Source: Massilia terrae
GTDB lineage: Bacteria; Pseudomonadota; Gammaproteobacteria; Burkholderiales; Burkholderiaceae_D
Length of the DNA: 64,000 nucleotides
Reading direction: 5' to 3'
NCBI RefSeq assembly: GCF_024753145.1
Contig: NZ_JANUGU010000008.1
Location: forward strand, 62,001-126,000
This document shows positions 28,155 through 37,982 of this stretch, in pieces. The notes below the pieces were generated by a model. It was given only the letters and a program-made list of their open reading frames with translations. It searched no databases and was not told the origin of the DNA. Position 1 is the first letter of the stretch, and each line of letters starts with the position of its first letter. Both the position numbers and the translations under genes were made by a program.

Positions 28155-29801
28155 TCAATGTACCTTGCGCCCGCCCACCCAGGTCTGCTGCACCTTGATC
28201 TTGAAGATGTCGTAGGGCGTGATCTTGAACATGTCGCGGTCGATCACGATGAAATCGGCGTACTTGCCCGGCTCCAGCGAGCCTACCTTGTCTTCCTGGT
28301 GGCCGGCGTACGCTGCGTCAAGCGTGAAGCAGCGGAAAGCTTCCTTCAGAGACATTTCCTGTTCCGGATACCAGCCGGCGATCGGCTGGCCCTCGTGGTC
28401 CATGCGGGTGACGGCCGCGTGGATGCCATAGAAGGGGTTGGGCGACTCGACCGGGAAGTCGGAACCGCAGGCGATGCGCGAGCCCTGCTGCAGGAAGGTG
28501 CGCCAGGCGTAGGCGCCCTTGATGCGCTCATGGCCGACGCGGGCTTCGGCCATGTTCTTGTCCGAGGTCGCGTGGGTCGGCTGCATCGAGGGGATGATGC
28601 CGATCGACTGGAAGCGCGGCAGGTCGGCCAGCGCCACCACCTGGGCGTGCTCGATGCGGTGGCGCTGCGCCTCGGTATGCGTGGCCGGGATCTCCTTCGC
28701 GAAGGTGTCGAGGATCTGGCGGTTGCCGGCGTCGCCGATCGCGTGCACGTTGACCTGGTAGCCCTTGGCCATCGCCTTGTGCATCATGGCGTCGATCTGC
28801 TCGTTGGTCTGGAACAGCAGGCCGTGCGAATTCGGCTCGTCGCTGTACGGCTCGATCAGGGCGGCGCCGCGGCTGCCCAGCGCGCCGTCGGCGTACAGCT
28901 TCACGGCGCGCAGCGCGTACATGTCCTTGCCATAGCTGTTCAAGGGTCCGTTCTTCGACAGCTGGTCGAACTCCGCGCCGGTCCCGCCGATCATCGCGTA
29001 GACGCGGGCGGTCAGCTTGCCGTGGTCGGCGTAGTCGCGGTACAGGCGGTCCTGCTGCACGCCGATGCCGGCATCGTCGACGCCGGTCAGGCCGACCCGC
29101 GCCATCTCGGCCAGCGCGGCGTCGAGCTGGCGGCGCGCCTGCTCGTCGTTCAGCTTGGGCACGACGCGGCCGACCAGCTCGACGGCGTGGTCGACCAGCA
29201 CGCCGGTCGGGTTGCCGTTCGCATCGCGCATGATCTTGCCGCCGACCGGATCGGGCGTCGCCTTGGTGACGCCGGCCAGCGCCAGCGCGCGGCTGTTGGC
29301 CCAGCCGGCGTGGCCGTCGACGCGCTCGAGCCACACCGGGCGGTCGCCGACGACGGCATCCAGTTCGGCTGCGGTCGGGAAGCGGCCCAGCTTCCAGTTC
29401 TCCTGGTTCCAGCCACGGCCGATCAGCCAGCCGTCGCGCGGCTGCCTGGCGGCGTAGGCGCCGATGGCTTTCAGCGCCTGCGGCAGCGAGGTCGTGGCGG
29501 ACAGGTCGAGCTGGGTCAGCATGCCGCCCAGGCCGAACACGTGGCCGTGCGCGTCGATCAGGCCCGGCAGCACGGTCTGGCCCTTCATGTCCACCCGCTT
29601 CGCCTTGGGCGCCTTGGCCGATACCTGCGCCGCCGTGCCGACCGCGATGATGCGGCCCTGGTCGTCGAAGGCCATGGCGTCGAACTGCACCATGTCGCCC
29701 TTGGCGTTCAGGGTGTAGCCGTTGGCGTGCTCGATGATGGTGTCGGCATGGGCGCCGGCGGCGATGAGGGAACACAGCAGGGGGATCTGGCGCAGGCGCA
29801 T
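28155..29801 (-). CDS. Secreted amidohydrolase (YtcJ-like, amidohydrolase-3)
   Basis: This protein of about 548 residues has a signal peptide (IPLLCSLIAAGAHAD, cleavage near residue 20) and an amidohydrolase-3 fold. Metal and structural marks are LPGLIDAHGHVFGLG, WLIGRGWNQENW, VNVHAIGDAGNRQIL, RIEHAQVV and CGSDFPVESPNPFYGIHAAV (20 residues). Members act on N-acylated amino acids or related amides, and the exact substrate is unknown. ATG at 29801 has GGAGAG upstream. It lies 110 bases upstream of hutU on the same strand, but the hut promoter intervenes, so it is probably a separate unit. It is a distant relative of the enzyme at 1942. Confidence 0.87.
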   Translation of the reverse strand: MRLRQIPLLCSLIAAGAHADTIIEHANGYTLNAKGDMVQFDAMAFDDQGRIIAVGTAAQVSAKAPKAKRVDMKGQTVLPGLIDAHGHVFGLGGMLTQLDLSATTSLPQALKAIGAYAARQPRDGWLIGRGWNQENWKLGRFPTAAELDAVVGDRPVWLERVDGHAGWANSRALALAGVTKATPDPVGGKIMRDANGNPTGVLVDHAVELVGRVVPKLNDEQARRQLDAALAEMARVGLTGVDDAGIGVQQDRLYRDYADHGKLTARVYAMIGGTGAEFDQLSKNGPLNSYGKDMYALRAVKLYADGALGSRGAALIEPYSDEPNSHGLLFQTNEQIDAMMHKAMAKGYQVNVHAIGDAGNRQILDTFAKEIPATHTEAQRHRIEHAQVVALADLPRFQSIGIIPSMQPTHATSDKNMAEARVGHERIKGAYAWRTFLQQGSRIACGSDFPVESPNPFYGIHAAVTRMDHEGQPIAGWYPEQEMSLKEAFRCFTLDAAYAGHQEDKVGSLEPGKYADFIVIDRDMFKITPYDIFKIKVQQTWVGGRKVH

Positions 29802-29856
29802 TGGTCTTCTCTCCGTTCTTTTCATGGGCTGCGCCGTGGCGGCGCGGCAGATGGGA

Positions 29857-29885
29857 GAGTGTATAGAAAATTATGGAATGGTCAA
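29857..29885 (-). promoter_or_regulatory. Possible promoter with partial HutC-like site
   Basis: On the minus strand TTGACC (29885-29880) and TACACT (29863-29858) are 16 bases apart. The plus-strand segment 29857-29872 matches the hut operator at 11 of 16 positions, mainly in TGTATAGA. It lies 56 bases before the amidohydrolase start. The match is weak and one arm is degenerate. Confidence 0.35.
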
Positions 29886-29892
29886 CGCCGCG

Positions 29893-30573
29893 TCAGGCCG
29901 CGTCGTGGAAGATGATGCCCAGCGTATGGCGCGTCCCGCTGCGCACGCGGCTCACGCCGTGCCGCATATTCACGCGGTAGGGGCCGCGGCTGCCGTTGAC
30001 GGGCCGCTGGCTGACCGCGAACACCACGGCGTCGCCCTGCCCCAGCGGCACCACTTCGGCGCGCGACTGCATGCGCGGGCGCTGTTCGGTCAGCACCAAC
30101 TCGCCGCCGCTGAAATCGACGCCGGGCCGCGACAGCAGCACCGCCACCTGCAGCGGGAACACCAGTTCGCCGTACAGGTCCTGGTGCAGGCAGTTGTAGT
30201 CGCCGGCGCCGTACTGCAGCAGCAGGGGCGTCGGCCTCGTTTGTCCGGCCGCGTGGCACGACGCGAGATAGTCGGCATGGGTCGCGGGATAGCGCGCGGC
30301 CTCGCCGAGCACGGCCTGCCAGCGGTTGGCGATGCGCGCCAGCGGCGCGTACAGCGAGGTGCGCAGCGCCGCCACCGGCGCCGGCAGCGGATAGGCGAAA
30401 TACTGGTACTCGCCGCTGCCGAAATTGAAGCGCTCCATCACGATCCGGCTGCGGAACAGCTCCGCCTGCGCATAGCTGGCGGCCAGCTGCGCGCAGGCGG
30501 CGGCATCGAGCAGGCCGGGAATCACAGCGCAGCCGAAGGCGTCGAGCTCCGCGCCGATGCGGTCCCAGTCCAT
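29893..30573 (-). CDS. 2OG-Fe(II) oxygenase, Oxygenase-NA-like (AlkB-related)
   Basis: This 226-residue non-heme iron dioxygenase has the facial triad in NCLHQDLYGELVFP (His-x-Asp) and NMRHGVSRVRSGTRHTLGI (distal His and the 2-oxoglutarate Arg). The pattern resembles the Oxygenase-NA family, proposed to reverse nucleic-acid methylation oxidatively. ATG at 30573 overlaps the ada stop as TGATG; a GTG just before it is also possible. Coupling to ada strongly suggests a role in alkylation repair. Confidence 0.82.
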   Translation of the reverse strand: MDWDRIGAELDAFGCAVIPGLLDAAACAQLAASYAQAELFRSRIVMERFNFGSGEYQYFAYPLPAPVAALRTSLYAPLARIANRWQAVLGEAARYPATHADYLASCHAAGQTRPTPLLLQYGAGDYNCLHQDLYGELVFPLQVAVLLSRPGVDFSGGELVLTEQRPRMQSRAEVVPLGQGDAVVFAVSQRPVNGSRGPYRVNMRHGVSRVRSGTRHTLGIIFHDAA

Positions 30574-31634
30574 CACCGGCTGCCTTCACGTTCGAGCAGG
30601 GCCTGCTTGCGCTCGATGCCCCAGCGGTAGCCGGAGATCGAGCCGTCGTTGCGGACCACGCGGTGGCAGGGGATCGCCACCGCCACCGGGTTGGCCGCGC
30701 AGGCGCCCGCCACCGCACGCGCGCCCGCGGGCATCCCGACGCGCTCGGCCAGCTCCGCGTAGCTGACGGTCTGGCCGGCCGGGATCTCGCGCAGCGCCTG
30801 CCACACGCGCTGCTGGAAAGCGGTGCCGCGCACGTCCAGCGGCAGGTCCAGGCCGATGCCGGGCGACTCGACGAAGCCGACCACAATCGCAACGGTGCGT
30901 TCGAAGCCGGCGTCGCCGCCCTGCAGCTCGGCGCGCGGGAAGCGGTCCTGCAGGTCGCGCACCAGGGCGTCGGGATCGTCGCCCATCAGGATCGCGCAGA
31001 TGCCCTTGCCGGTGGCCGCGACCAGGATCGCGCCGAGCGAGCAGCCGGCGACCGCGAAGCGGATCGTCTCGCCGCTGCCGCCGGTGCGGAAAGTAGCCGG
31101 CGCCATGCCCAGCATGTCCTTCGAAGCGGCATAAAAACGGGCGCTGGAATTGAAGCCGGCGTCATACATCGCATCGGTGACGCTGGCGGCGCCGGCCAGC
31201 TCGCGCTGCACGCGACCGGCGCGGCAGGCGGCGAAATAGGCCTTGGGCGTGATGCCGGTGTGGGCCTTGAACACGCGGTGAAAATGGAAGCGGCTCATGC
31301 CGGCTTCGCGCGCCAGGCTGTCCAGGTCCGGTTCCTCGTCCGCCGTTTCGATCAGGCGGCAGGCCCGCGCCACCGCCTGCGCGCGCCGTTCGGCCAGCGG
31401 CGGCGCCTTCGGCTGGCAACGCAGGCAGGCGCGGAACCCCGCGGCCTCGGCTTGTTCGCAGCTGTCGTGGAAGGCGACATTCTCCGGCCGCGCCGGACGC
31501 GAGGGGCAGGACGGCCGGCAGTACACGCCGGTGCTGCGTACCGAATACACGAAGTGGCCGTCGGCCTCGGCGTCGCGGGCGCGCACCGCGTCCCAGCGCG
31601 CGGCTTCGGTGGCGAATTTGCTGTTTGCTTGCAT
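30573..31634 (-). CDS. ada: Ada: methylphosphotriester/O6-methylguanine DNA methyltransferase and transcriptional activator
   Basis: The 353-residue protein has all three Ada parts. The N-terminal zinc domain holds Cys39, Cys43, Cys70 and Cys73 (VYCRPSCPSR and CLRCQP); Cys39 would accept the phosphotriester methyl. An AraC-type helix-turn-helix follows (about residues 85-180; SRFHFHRVFKAHTGITPKAY). The C-terminal O6-alkylguanine methyltransferase has the active-site IPCHRVV with Cys323. It activates alkylation repair genes after self-methylation, probably including itself and the overlapping oxygenase gene. Confidence 0.95.
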   Translation of the reverse strand: MQANSKFATEAARWDAVRARDAEADGHFVYSVRSTGVYCRPSCPSRPARPENVAFHDSCEQAEAAGFRACLRCQPKAPPLAERRAQAVARACRLIETADEEPDLDSLAREAGMSRFHFHRVFKAHTGITPKAYFAACRAGRVQRELAGAASVTDAMYDAGFNSSARFYAASKDMLGMAPATFRTGGSGETIRFAVAGCSLGAILVAATGKGICAILMGDDPDALVRDLQDRFPRAELQGGDAGFERTVAIVVGFVESPGIGLDLPLDVRGTAFQQRVWQALREIPAGQTVSYAELAERVGMPAGARAVAGACAANPVAVAIPCHRVVRNDGSISGYRWGIERKQALLEREGSR

Positions 31635-31700
31635 GGCTCGGTCCTCAAGTTGACGTTGGCGCCACTGTATTGCGGCGGCGGCGCCTGCGCACTCCGGCTA

Positions 31701-31730
31701 TTGCTTTCGAATCCGGATGCTGGCTAGAAT
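31701..31730 (+). promoter_or_regulatory. Predicted hutC promoter
   Basis: TTGCTT (31701-31706) and TAGAAT (31725-31730) are separated by 18 bases. Transcription would begin near 31737, which favours the TTG start of hutC at 31762 over the ATG at 31729. Confidence 0.5.
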
Positions 31731-31761
31731 GCCCGTCCATACGCCGACTTCGGAGAGTAGT

Positions 31762-32481
31762 TTGGAAGAACAGAGCGCGCAAGACAACACCCCGATCTTC
31801 CAACGCATCAAGGACTACCTGCTCGGCGAAATCGCGTCGGGCCGCTGGAAAGAAGGCGATATGGTTCCCTCGGAACAGGCGCTGGTGCGCCAGTTCGGGG
31901 TATCGCGCATGACCGTCAACCGCGCCGTGCGCGAGCTGACCGCCGAGCAGGTGCTGACGCGCCGCCAGGGCGCCGGCACCTTCGTCGCGCCGCGCAAGTT
32001 CGAAGCCACCCTGCTCGAGATCCGCAACATCGCCGACGAGATCCGCTCGCGCGGCCGCAGCCACCGCAGCAGCCCGCAACTGCTGGAACAGGCCCGGCCG
32101 GGCGACGCGCTGGCGGCCCAGTTCGAATTGGCGCCCGGCACGCCGCTGTTCCATTCCGTGATCGTGCATTTCGAGGACGAGGTGCCGCTGCAGGTCGAAG
32201 ACCGCTGGGTCAACCCGGCCAGCGCGCCGGCCTACCTGCAGCAGGACTTTTCCACCATCACGCCCAACGAGCACCTGATGAAGGCGGCGCCGCTGGACCG
32301 TGCCACCTACAGCATCGAAGCCCTGCCCGCTACGCGCGATGTCGCGGCCATGCTCGGCATCGAGGCGCAGGCCTGCTGCCTGGTCCTGCGGCGCAAGACC
32401 TGGTCGGGCGGCCGGGTCGCTTCGGTGGCCACCATGTGGCACCCCGGCCAGTTGTCGCAATATACGGGCGACGTCGCGTAA
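31762..32481 (+). CDS. hutC: Histidine utilization repressor (GntR/HutC family)
   Basis: The 239-residue repressor has an N-terminal GntR winged helix (IFQRIKDYLLGEIASG, PSEQALVRQFGVSRMTVNRA, RRQGAGTFVA) and a C-terminal UTRA ligand domain (ISSP-like RGRSHRSSPQLLE, ERTYSIE-like DRATYSIEALPA). HutC releases DNA on binding urocanate. The start is taken as TTG at 31762, with GGAGAG upstream and the predicted promoter just before; ATG at 31729 would lie in the -10 box. Its likely target is the operator at 28103-28118. Confidence 0.93.
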   Translation: MEEQSAQDNTPIFQRIKDYLLGEIASGRWKEGDMVPSEQALVRQFGVSRMTVNRAVRELTAEQVLTRRQGAGTFVAPRKFEATLLEIRNIADEIRSRGRSHRSSPQLLEQARPGDALAAQFELAPGTPLFHSVIVHFEDEVPLQVEDRWVNPASAPAYLQQDFSTITPNEHLMKAAPLDRATYSIEALPATRDVAAMLGIEAQACCLVLRRKTWSGGRVASVATMWHPGQLSQYTGDVA

Positions 32482-32740
32482 GGACGCGCCGTTCGTCGAC
32501 GCCGTTGCGCCAAGCCGTCGGGGTGTTGAGTTTTTGTACAAGGTCGGGACCACTTTCCTGGAAAATGCGTTATTATTCCGACTAATCCCCCGCCTGACTT
32601 CCCCTTTGTCGCCCTCCGAACATTGAATTTTGCACACTGTGTCTCCACCATAGTTGTGCGCAGGCCCGAAGGGCAGGCGGCAGCCGGCTGTTGATTGAAC
32701 GGTGACGGCGTTAATTGATTTCACCTCTTTTGAGGACAAC

Positions 32741-33067
32741 ATGAGCGAAAATATCAAACACATCAGCGATGCCTCTTTCGAAACCGACGTGCTCAAGTCC
32801 GAGCGCCCGGTCCTGGTCGACTTCTGGGCCGAGTGGTGCGGCCCCTGCAAGATGATCGCCCCGATCCTGGAAGAAGTCGCCAAGGAATACGACGGCAAGA
32901 TCACGATCGCGAAGCTGGACGTCGATGCCAACCAGGCCGTGCCGGCCAAGTTCGGCATCCGCGGCATCCCGACCCTGATCCTGTTCAAGAACGGTGTCGC
33001 GGCTGCCCAGAAAGTTGGCGCAATGGCCAAGGGCCAATTGACTTCGTTCATCGACAGCAATATCTGA
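32741..33067 (+). CDS. trxA: Thioredoxin 1
   Basis: The 108-residue protein is a classical thioredoxin with the redox motif WCGPC (Cys33 and Cys36), preceded by PVLVDFWAE and followed by the cis-Pro loop [11 protein letters not shown]. It reduces protein disulfides in the cytosol using thioredoxin reductase. The ATG has GAGGAC seven bases upstream. Its position directly before rho is a common conserved arrangement in proteobacteria. Confidence 0.97.
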   Translation: MSENIKHISDASFETDVLKSERPVLVDFWAEWCGPCKMIAPILEEVAKEYDGKITIAKLDVDANQAVPAKFGIRGIPTLILFKNGVAAAQKVGAMAKGQLTSFIDSNI

Positions 33068-33078
33068 TACCATAGCGG

Positions 33079-33100
33079 CGGCAGCGCGCCCGCGCTGCCG
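33079..33100 (+). terminator. GC-rich hairpin between trxA and rho
   Basis: CGGCAGCGCG and CGCGCTGCCG form a perfect ten-base stem with a two-base nominal loop. There is no T tract, so it is more likely a pause, attenuator or transcript-stabilising hairpin than a full terminator. Confidence 0.4.
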
Positions 33101-33201
33101 TCATTTGAAACGGGCACCGCTTTCTAGCCGGCCGGCCCAGTGAACTAAGCCACGTAGTTCCCTCCCCTACCTTTAATTCCCGCCACGGGACATCCACACA
33201 C

Positions 33202-34464
<1,263 letters not shown>

Positions 34465-34484
34465 GCCTGCTTGGCGCATTCACG

Positions 34485-34513
34485 AAAAGGCGGCCGCGTG
34501 CCGCCTTTTTTAT
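34485..34513 (+). terminator. Intrinsic terminator after rho
   Basis: AAGGCGGC (34487-34494) pairs with GCCGCCTT (34500-34507) and is followed by a run of Ts. Confidence 0.9.
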
Positions 34514-34587
34514 TTGTCCGCTACGATGTGTACATCAATGTGCATTCGCCCGGATTTGCAAAAATCGGCGTTCGCACGGAGGATGAT

Positions 34588-34818
34588 ATGGAAAGCGATC
34601 TGAACAACCCGCCGCCGCCGCGGGATGCCGACTACTACCAACTCGATCGTCGCCTGACGGTCCTTGAAACCCGTTTCGACACGATCTTGCCGACGCTGGC
34701 GACCAAGACGGACTTGGTCGGGCTGAAGTTCGAGCTGAAATCCGCCATGTTTGCGTACTTCATCACGATCATCCTCGGGCTCGCAGGTGTCATTGCGACT
34801 GTTCTATTGCGCCACTGA
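34588..34818 (+). CDS. Small membrane-anchored protein, first of a tandem pair
   Basis: This 76-residue protein of unknown family has a Pro-rich start (DLNNPPPPRDADYYQLD), a short coiled-coil region (LTVLETRFDTILPTLATK) and a C-terminal membrane helix (FAYFITIILGLAGVIATVLL). The ATG at 34588 has GGAGGA nearby. It is paralogous to the next gene at 34854: the first 45 residues are almost the same. The layout suggests a cytosolic coiled-coil stalk held by a tail anchor. No function is known to me. Confidence 0.7.
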   Translation: MESDLNNPPPPRDADYYQLDRRLTVLETRFDTILPTLATKTDLVGLKFELKSAMFAYFITIILGLAGVIATVLLRH

Positions 34819-34853
34819 TTCTATTCGTCGATCACATTCAACGCGTACAGCAA

Positions 34854-35102
34854 ATGGCCAGCGACCTGAACAACCTGCCACCTCCGCGCGACGCCGATTT
34901 CTACCAGCTCGACCGTCGCCTGACGATCCTTGAGACCCGCTTCGACACAATCCTGCCGACGCTGGCCACGAAAGCCGACCTTGCAGAGCTGAAAGCCGAA
35001 TTCAGGACAGACTTTTCCTCGCTCTCCAGGTGGATCTCAGCAATGTTCGTTACGATGGTCATCGGCTTCTCCGGGCTCATCATCGCGATATTGCGCCATT
35101 GA
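34854..35102 (+). CDS. Small membrane-anchored protein, second of a tandem pair
   Basis: This 82-residue paralogue of the gene at 34588 repeats DLNN.PPPRDAD.YQLDRRL, LETRFDTILPTLATK and ends in a membrane helix (AMFVTMVIGFSGLIIAILRH). It differs by an insertion in the stalk (AEFRTDFSSLSRWIS). The two genes are 35 bases apart and probably co-transcribed. The clear duplication with divergence in the stalk argues that both are real genes. Confidence 0.7.
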   Translation: MASDLNNLPPPRDADFYQLDRRLTILETRFDTILPTLATKADLAELKAEFRTDFSSLSRWISAMFVTMVIGFSGLIIAILRH

Positions 35103-35104
35103 TA

Positions 35105-35133
35105 TTGCCTCGCCTGTCGCTCCGCGCTATAAT
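35105..35133 (+). promoter_or_regulatory. Predicted rpmE2 promoter
   Basis: TTGCCT (35105-35110) and the perfect TATAAT (35128-35133) are separated by 17 bases, about 100 bases before the rpmE2 start. This is one of the best sigma-70 matches in the window. Confidence 0.75.
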
Positions 35134-35236
35134 CGCCGGTTCAGTTTCCAACCGTGGCAAGTGATCGGCAATCGGGTCAAGAAGCAAGGCGACCGACGAA
35201 GTGCTGGTTGGCTACCAAACTAACCGAGGCAAAACC

Positions 35237-35506
35237 ATGAAGACCGATATCCATCCGGATTACCGCGAAGTCGTGTTCCACGACCTGTCGTGCGATTTCA
35301 AATTCATCACCCGTTCGACCATCGCCACCCGCGAAACCACGAACTTCGAAGGCAAAGAGTACCCGCTGGTCAAGATCGAGGTGAGCGCCGAGTCGCACCC
35401 GTTCTACACCGGTAAGCACAAGATCGTCGACACCGCTGGCCGCGTCGAGAAGTTCCGCCAGAAATTCGGTTCCGTCGGCTCGAAGACCTCCGTCGCCAAC
35501 GGCTAA
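35237..35506 (+). CDS. rpmE2: 50S ribosomal protein L31 type B
   Basis: The 89-residue protein begins [18 protein letters not shown] and ends with the KFRQKFG segment of type B L31. It lacks the CxxC zinc-binding pairs of the type A protein and has only one Cys, so it is the zinc-free form. In many bacteria this form replaces zinc-containing L31 at low zinc; in Burkholderiales it is often the main copy. No Zur-like palindrome was seen near its promoter. Confidence 0.95.
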   Translation: MKTDIHPDYREVVFHDLSCDFKFITRSTIATRETTNFEGKEYPLVKIEVSAESHPFYTGKHKIVDTAGRVEKFRQKFGSVGSKTSVANG

Positions 35507-35550
35507 GTCTGCGCTGTACGACCTGGGAAGCTACGGTTTCCCGAAGAAAA

Positions 35551-35579
35551 GAAGCCGCCTGGTCGGCTTCTTTTTTTTT
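35551..35579 (+). terminator. Intrinsic terminator after rpmE2
   Basis: GAAGCCG (35551-35557) pairs with CGGCTTC (35564-35570) and is followed by nine Ts. Confidence 0.92.
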
Positions 35580-35625
35580 CGCGGCTATACTACGCGACTA
35601 CAAGAATCTGACAACCTTGCTATCG

Positions 35626-37350
35626 ATGAAACCAGTCCGCCTTCCCGCCGCCGCCACCCTCGCGCTGCCACGCTGGGCGCTCCTCGCGCTTGGCCTGCTG
35701 TACATCCTGCCGGGGCTGATCGGGCGTGACCCGTGGAAGGACGATGCCGACGCCGCCAGCTTCGGCATCATGTGGACCATGGCCCATGGCCACCCGGCCG
35801 ACTGGCTGTATTCGAATATCGCGGGGCTGCCGGCCGGCGACGAAGGCCCGCTCGCGTTCTGGCTGGGCGCCATCTGCATCAAGCTGTTCGGCTGGCTGCT
35901 GGGCGACGTGCTGGCCGCGCGGGTGTCGACCATCGGCATCTTCTTGCTGGGCACGGGCTCGCTCTGGTACACCGCCTTCCACCTCGGCCGCCGCGCCGAG
36001 GCCCAGCCGCTGCGGCTGGCCTTCGGCGGCCAGCCCGAACCGGACGCCTACGGGCGCACCCTGGCCGACACCGCGGTCCTGATCTACCTCGGCTGCCTGG
36101 GCCTGCTGCTGCTGTCGCACGAAACCATCGCCGCCACGCTGCAGGGCTCGCTCGTGGCCTATTTCCTGTTCCGCTCGGTGCGCTACGTCGAACTGGCCTC
36201 GACCCGCAATGCCGCCCTGATCGGCCTGTCGCTCGGCGCGCTGGCCCTGACCCGCGGCTATGCCTCGCCGGTGATCCTGCTGCTGGCCCTGTTCCTGTGC
36301 ACCCGCTTCCTCAAGATGGACGCGCGCGCCACGCTGCGCGACATGGGCCTGGCAGTGGCCGTGGCGCTGGCGATCTGCCTGGCCTGGATCATCCCGGCGC
36401 TGGCGCTCCAGCCCTACCTCCAGAACCCGCTGACCGACTGGATGGCGTGGAACGCGTCGCAGCTGGCGCCGCCGAGCTGGTTCTCGATCGCCACCTTCTT
36501 CCGCGCCGGCGTGTGGTTCTTCTGGCCGGCCTGGCCGTTCGCGATCTGGGCGATCTGGGCCTGGCGGCGCCAGGAAAAGCTGCTGCACATCGTGCTGCCG
36601 CTGTATTTCGTGGCGGCGCTGACCGCGCTGATCATCTGTGATCCGGTGCCGGACAATCCCGACCTGCTGCGCCTGCTGCCGCCCTTGGCCCTGATGGCCG
36701 CGTTCGGCCTGCCGACCATGAAGCGCGGCGCCATCAACGGCATCGACTGGTTCTCGGTGATGGTGCTGACTACCCTGGGCGGCATGGTGTGGCTGTTCTG
36801 GATCGCCAAGCTGACCGGCACCCCGGCCAAGCTGGCCCGCAACGCGCTCAAGCTGGTGCCCGGCTTCCATCCCGAATTCGGCATCGTCGCTTTCACGGTG
36901 GCGGCCGCGACCACGATCGGCTGGTTCTTCCTGGTCCACTGGCGCATCTCGCGCCAGCCCTCGGTGCTGTGGCGCGCGGTGGTGCTGTCGTCCGGCGGCC
37001 TGATCCTGCTGTGGGTGCTGCTGATGACGCTGTTCCTGCCTGACCTCAACTACGGCAAGAGCTACGCCAGCGTGGCCCAGCAGATCGCCGCCCGCCTGCC
37101 GGCCGAGCCCGGCTGCATCGAGACCAATGCCGGGCCGGCCCAGCGCGCCTCCTTCGCCTACTTCGGCCACCTGCCCTTCGCCAGCGTGGAATCGGAGCGC
37201 TGCGATTACCTGCTGCTGCAGGACAGCGTGGTGGTCAAGGATGAGGAAGAATCGCTCAGCAAGTACAACTTGCGCAATTTCACCCTGCTGTGGGAAGGCC
37301 GCCGCCCGTCCGACCGCAAGGAACGCTTCCGCCTGTACCGCCGGCGCTGA
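35626..37350 (+). CDS. GT-C glycosyltransferase, ArnT-like (family 39)
   Basis: This 574-residue polytopic inner-membrane protein has about 11 hydrophobic segments. The first periplasmic loop carries the acidic GRDPWKDDADAAS motif typical of GT-C enzymes of the ArnT/PMT superfamily that use polyprenyl-phosphate sugars. A soluble C-terminal domain of about 110 residues follows. Such enzymes transfer a sugar, for example aminoarabinose or a hexose, to lipid A or a protein. Donor and acceptor are unknown. ATG at 35626 is chosen; a TTG nine bases upstream is not needed. It appears monocistronic. Confidence 0.82.
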   Translation: MKPVRLPAAATLALPRWALLALGLLYILPGLIGRDPWKDDADAASFGIMWTMAHGHPADWLYSNIAGLPAGDEGPLAFWLGAICIKLFGWLLGDVLAARVSTIGIFLLGTGSLWYTAFHLGRRAEAQPLRLAFGGQPEPDAYGRTLADTAVLIYLGCLGLLLLSHETIAATLQGSLVAYFLFRSVRYVELASTRNAALIGLSLGALALTRGYASPVILLLALFLCTRFLKMDARATLRDMGLAVAVALAICLAWIIPALALQPYLQNPLTDWMAWNASQLAPPSWFSIATFFRAGVWFFWPAWPFAIWAIWAWRRQEKLLHIVLPLYFVAALTALIICDPVPDNPDLLRLLPPLALMAAFGLPTMKRGAINGIDWFSVMVLTTLGGMVWLFWIAKLTGTPAKLARNALKLVPGFHPEFGIVAFTVAAATTIGWFFLVHWRISRQPSVLWRAVVLSSGGLILLWVLLMTLFLPDLNYGKSYASVAQQIAARLPAEPGCIETNAGPAQRASFAYFGHLPFASVESERCDYLLLQDSVVVKDEEESLSKYNLRNFTLLWEGRRPSDRKERFRLYRRR

Positions 37351-37352
37351 AG

Positions 37353-37374
37353 CCTACCCGGATTGCATTGGCTC
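37353..37374. repeat. 22-base repeat shared with 11246-11267
   Basis: CCTACCCGG, two variable bases, then TGCATTGGCTC; 20 of 22 positions match the copy at 11246. It begins three bases after the glycosyltransferase stop. Function unknown. Confidence 0.35.
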
Positions 37375-37496
37375 GACGCAACATTGACATCTTGCAAATT
37401 TCCGCACAATTGAGCAAAATCAAGCGTACGCCGAACCCGGCCGTGAAAATGCAGTAATCCACGGCTGGCGCCACTCATCCGCACAGGAGGGTCTCG

Positions 37497-37979
37497 ATGA
37501 AGAGCGTGATGTTTTCGGAAGTCATGTACGCGCATGAGCTTGCCCCCTGGCTCAGCCCGGCCCGTCCGCGCCTGCGGCTGGCCTCGTTTGTCCTGTTCAT
37601 GGTGCTGGGGCTGGCCAGCCTGGTCCTGCTGTTCCACCGCCTCGATCCCGGCACGCCGCTGGAATTCATCGTCATCCCCGTGCTTGCCGGCGGCATCGTC
37701 CCCTTGCTGGCGCTGATGCCGGCGCGGTTCGAGGCCACCACCCGTTTCGAAGCGCGCCACCTGCTGCGCACGCTGGAACAGGGGCTGGCCGGACTCGGCT
37801 ACGAAAGGATGAGCGCCCCGCCCGGCTACCTGCGCTACCGTCCGCGCCAGGGCCTGGGCGCGCGCTGGCCGGCCAAGGAAATCGAAGTCCTGCTGGGCGA
37901 ACACGTGCTGTCGGTCAGCGGCCCGGCGCTCACCCTGCACGCGCTGCGCAAATGCCTGGGCGGCCCCCAGCGCAACTGA
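37497..37979 (+). CDS. Hypothetical membrane protein with two N-terminal helices
   Basis: The 160-residue protein has two membrane helices (about residues 28-46 and 56-74) followed by a soluble basic domain of about 80 residues. The start has AGGAGG seven bases upstream, one of the best ribosome sites here, so the gene is likely real. I do not recognise a family. The soluble part has a short beta-strand pattern (EIEVLLGEHVLSVSGPALTL) but no catalytic motif. Confidence 0.7.
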   Translation: MKSVMFSEVMYAHELAPWLSPARPRLRLASFVLFMVLGLASLVLLFHRLDPGTPLEFIVIPVLAGGIVPLLALMPARFEATTRFEARHLLRTLEQGLAGLGYERMSAPPGYLRYRPRQGLGARWPAKEIEVLLGEHVLSVSGPALTLHALRKCLGGPQRN

Positions 37980-37982
37980 ATC

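Noticed and set aside
33079-33100. True terminator between trxA and rho
   Set aside because: The stem is strong but no T tract follows, so it is listed only as a hairpin with low confidence.
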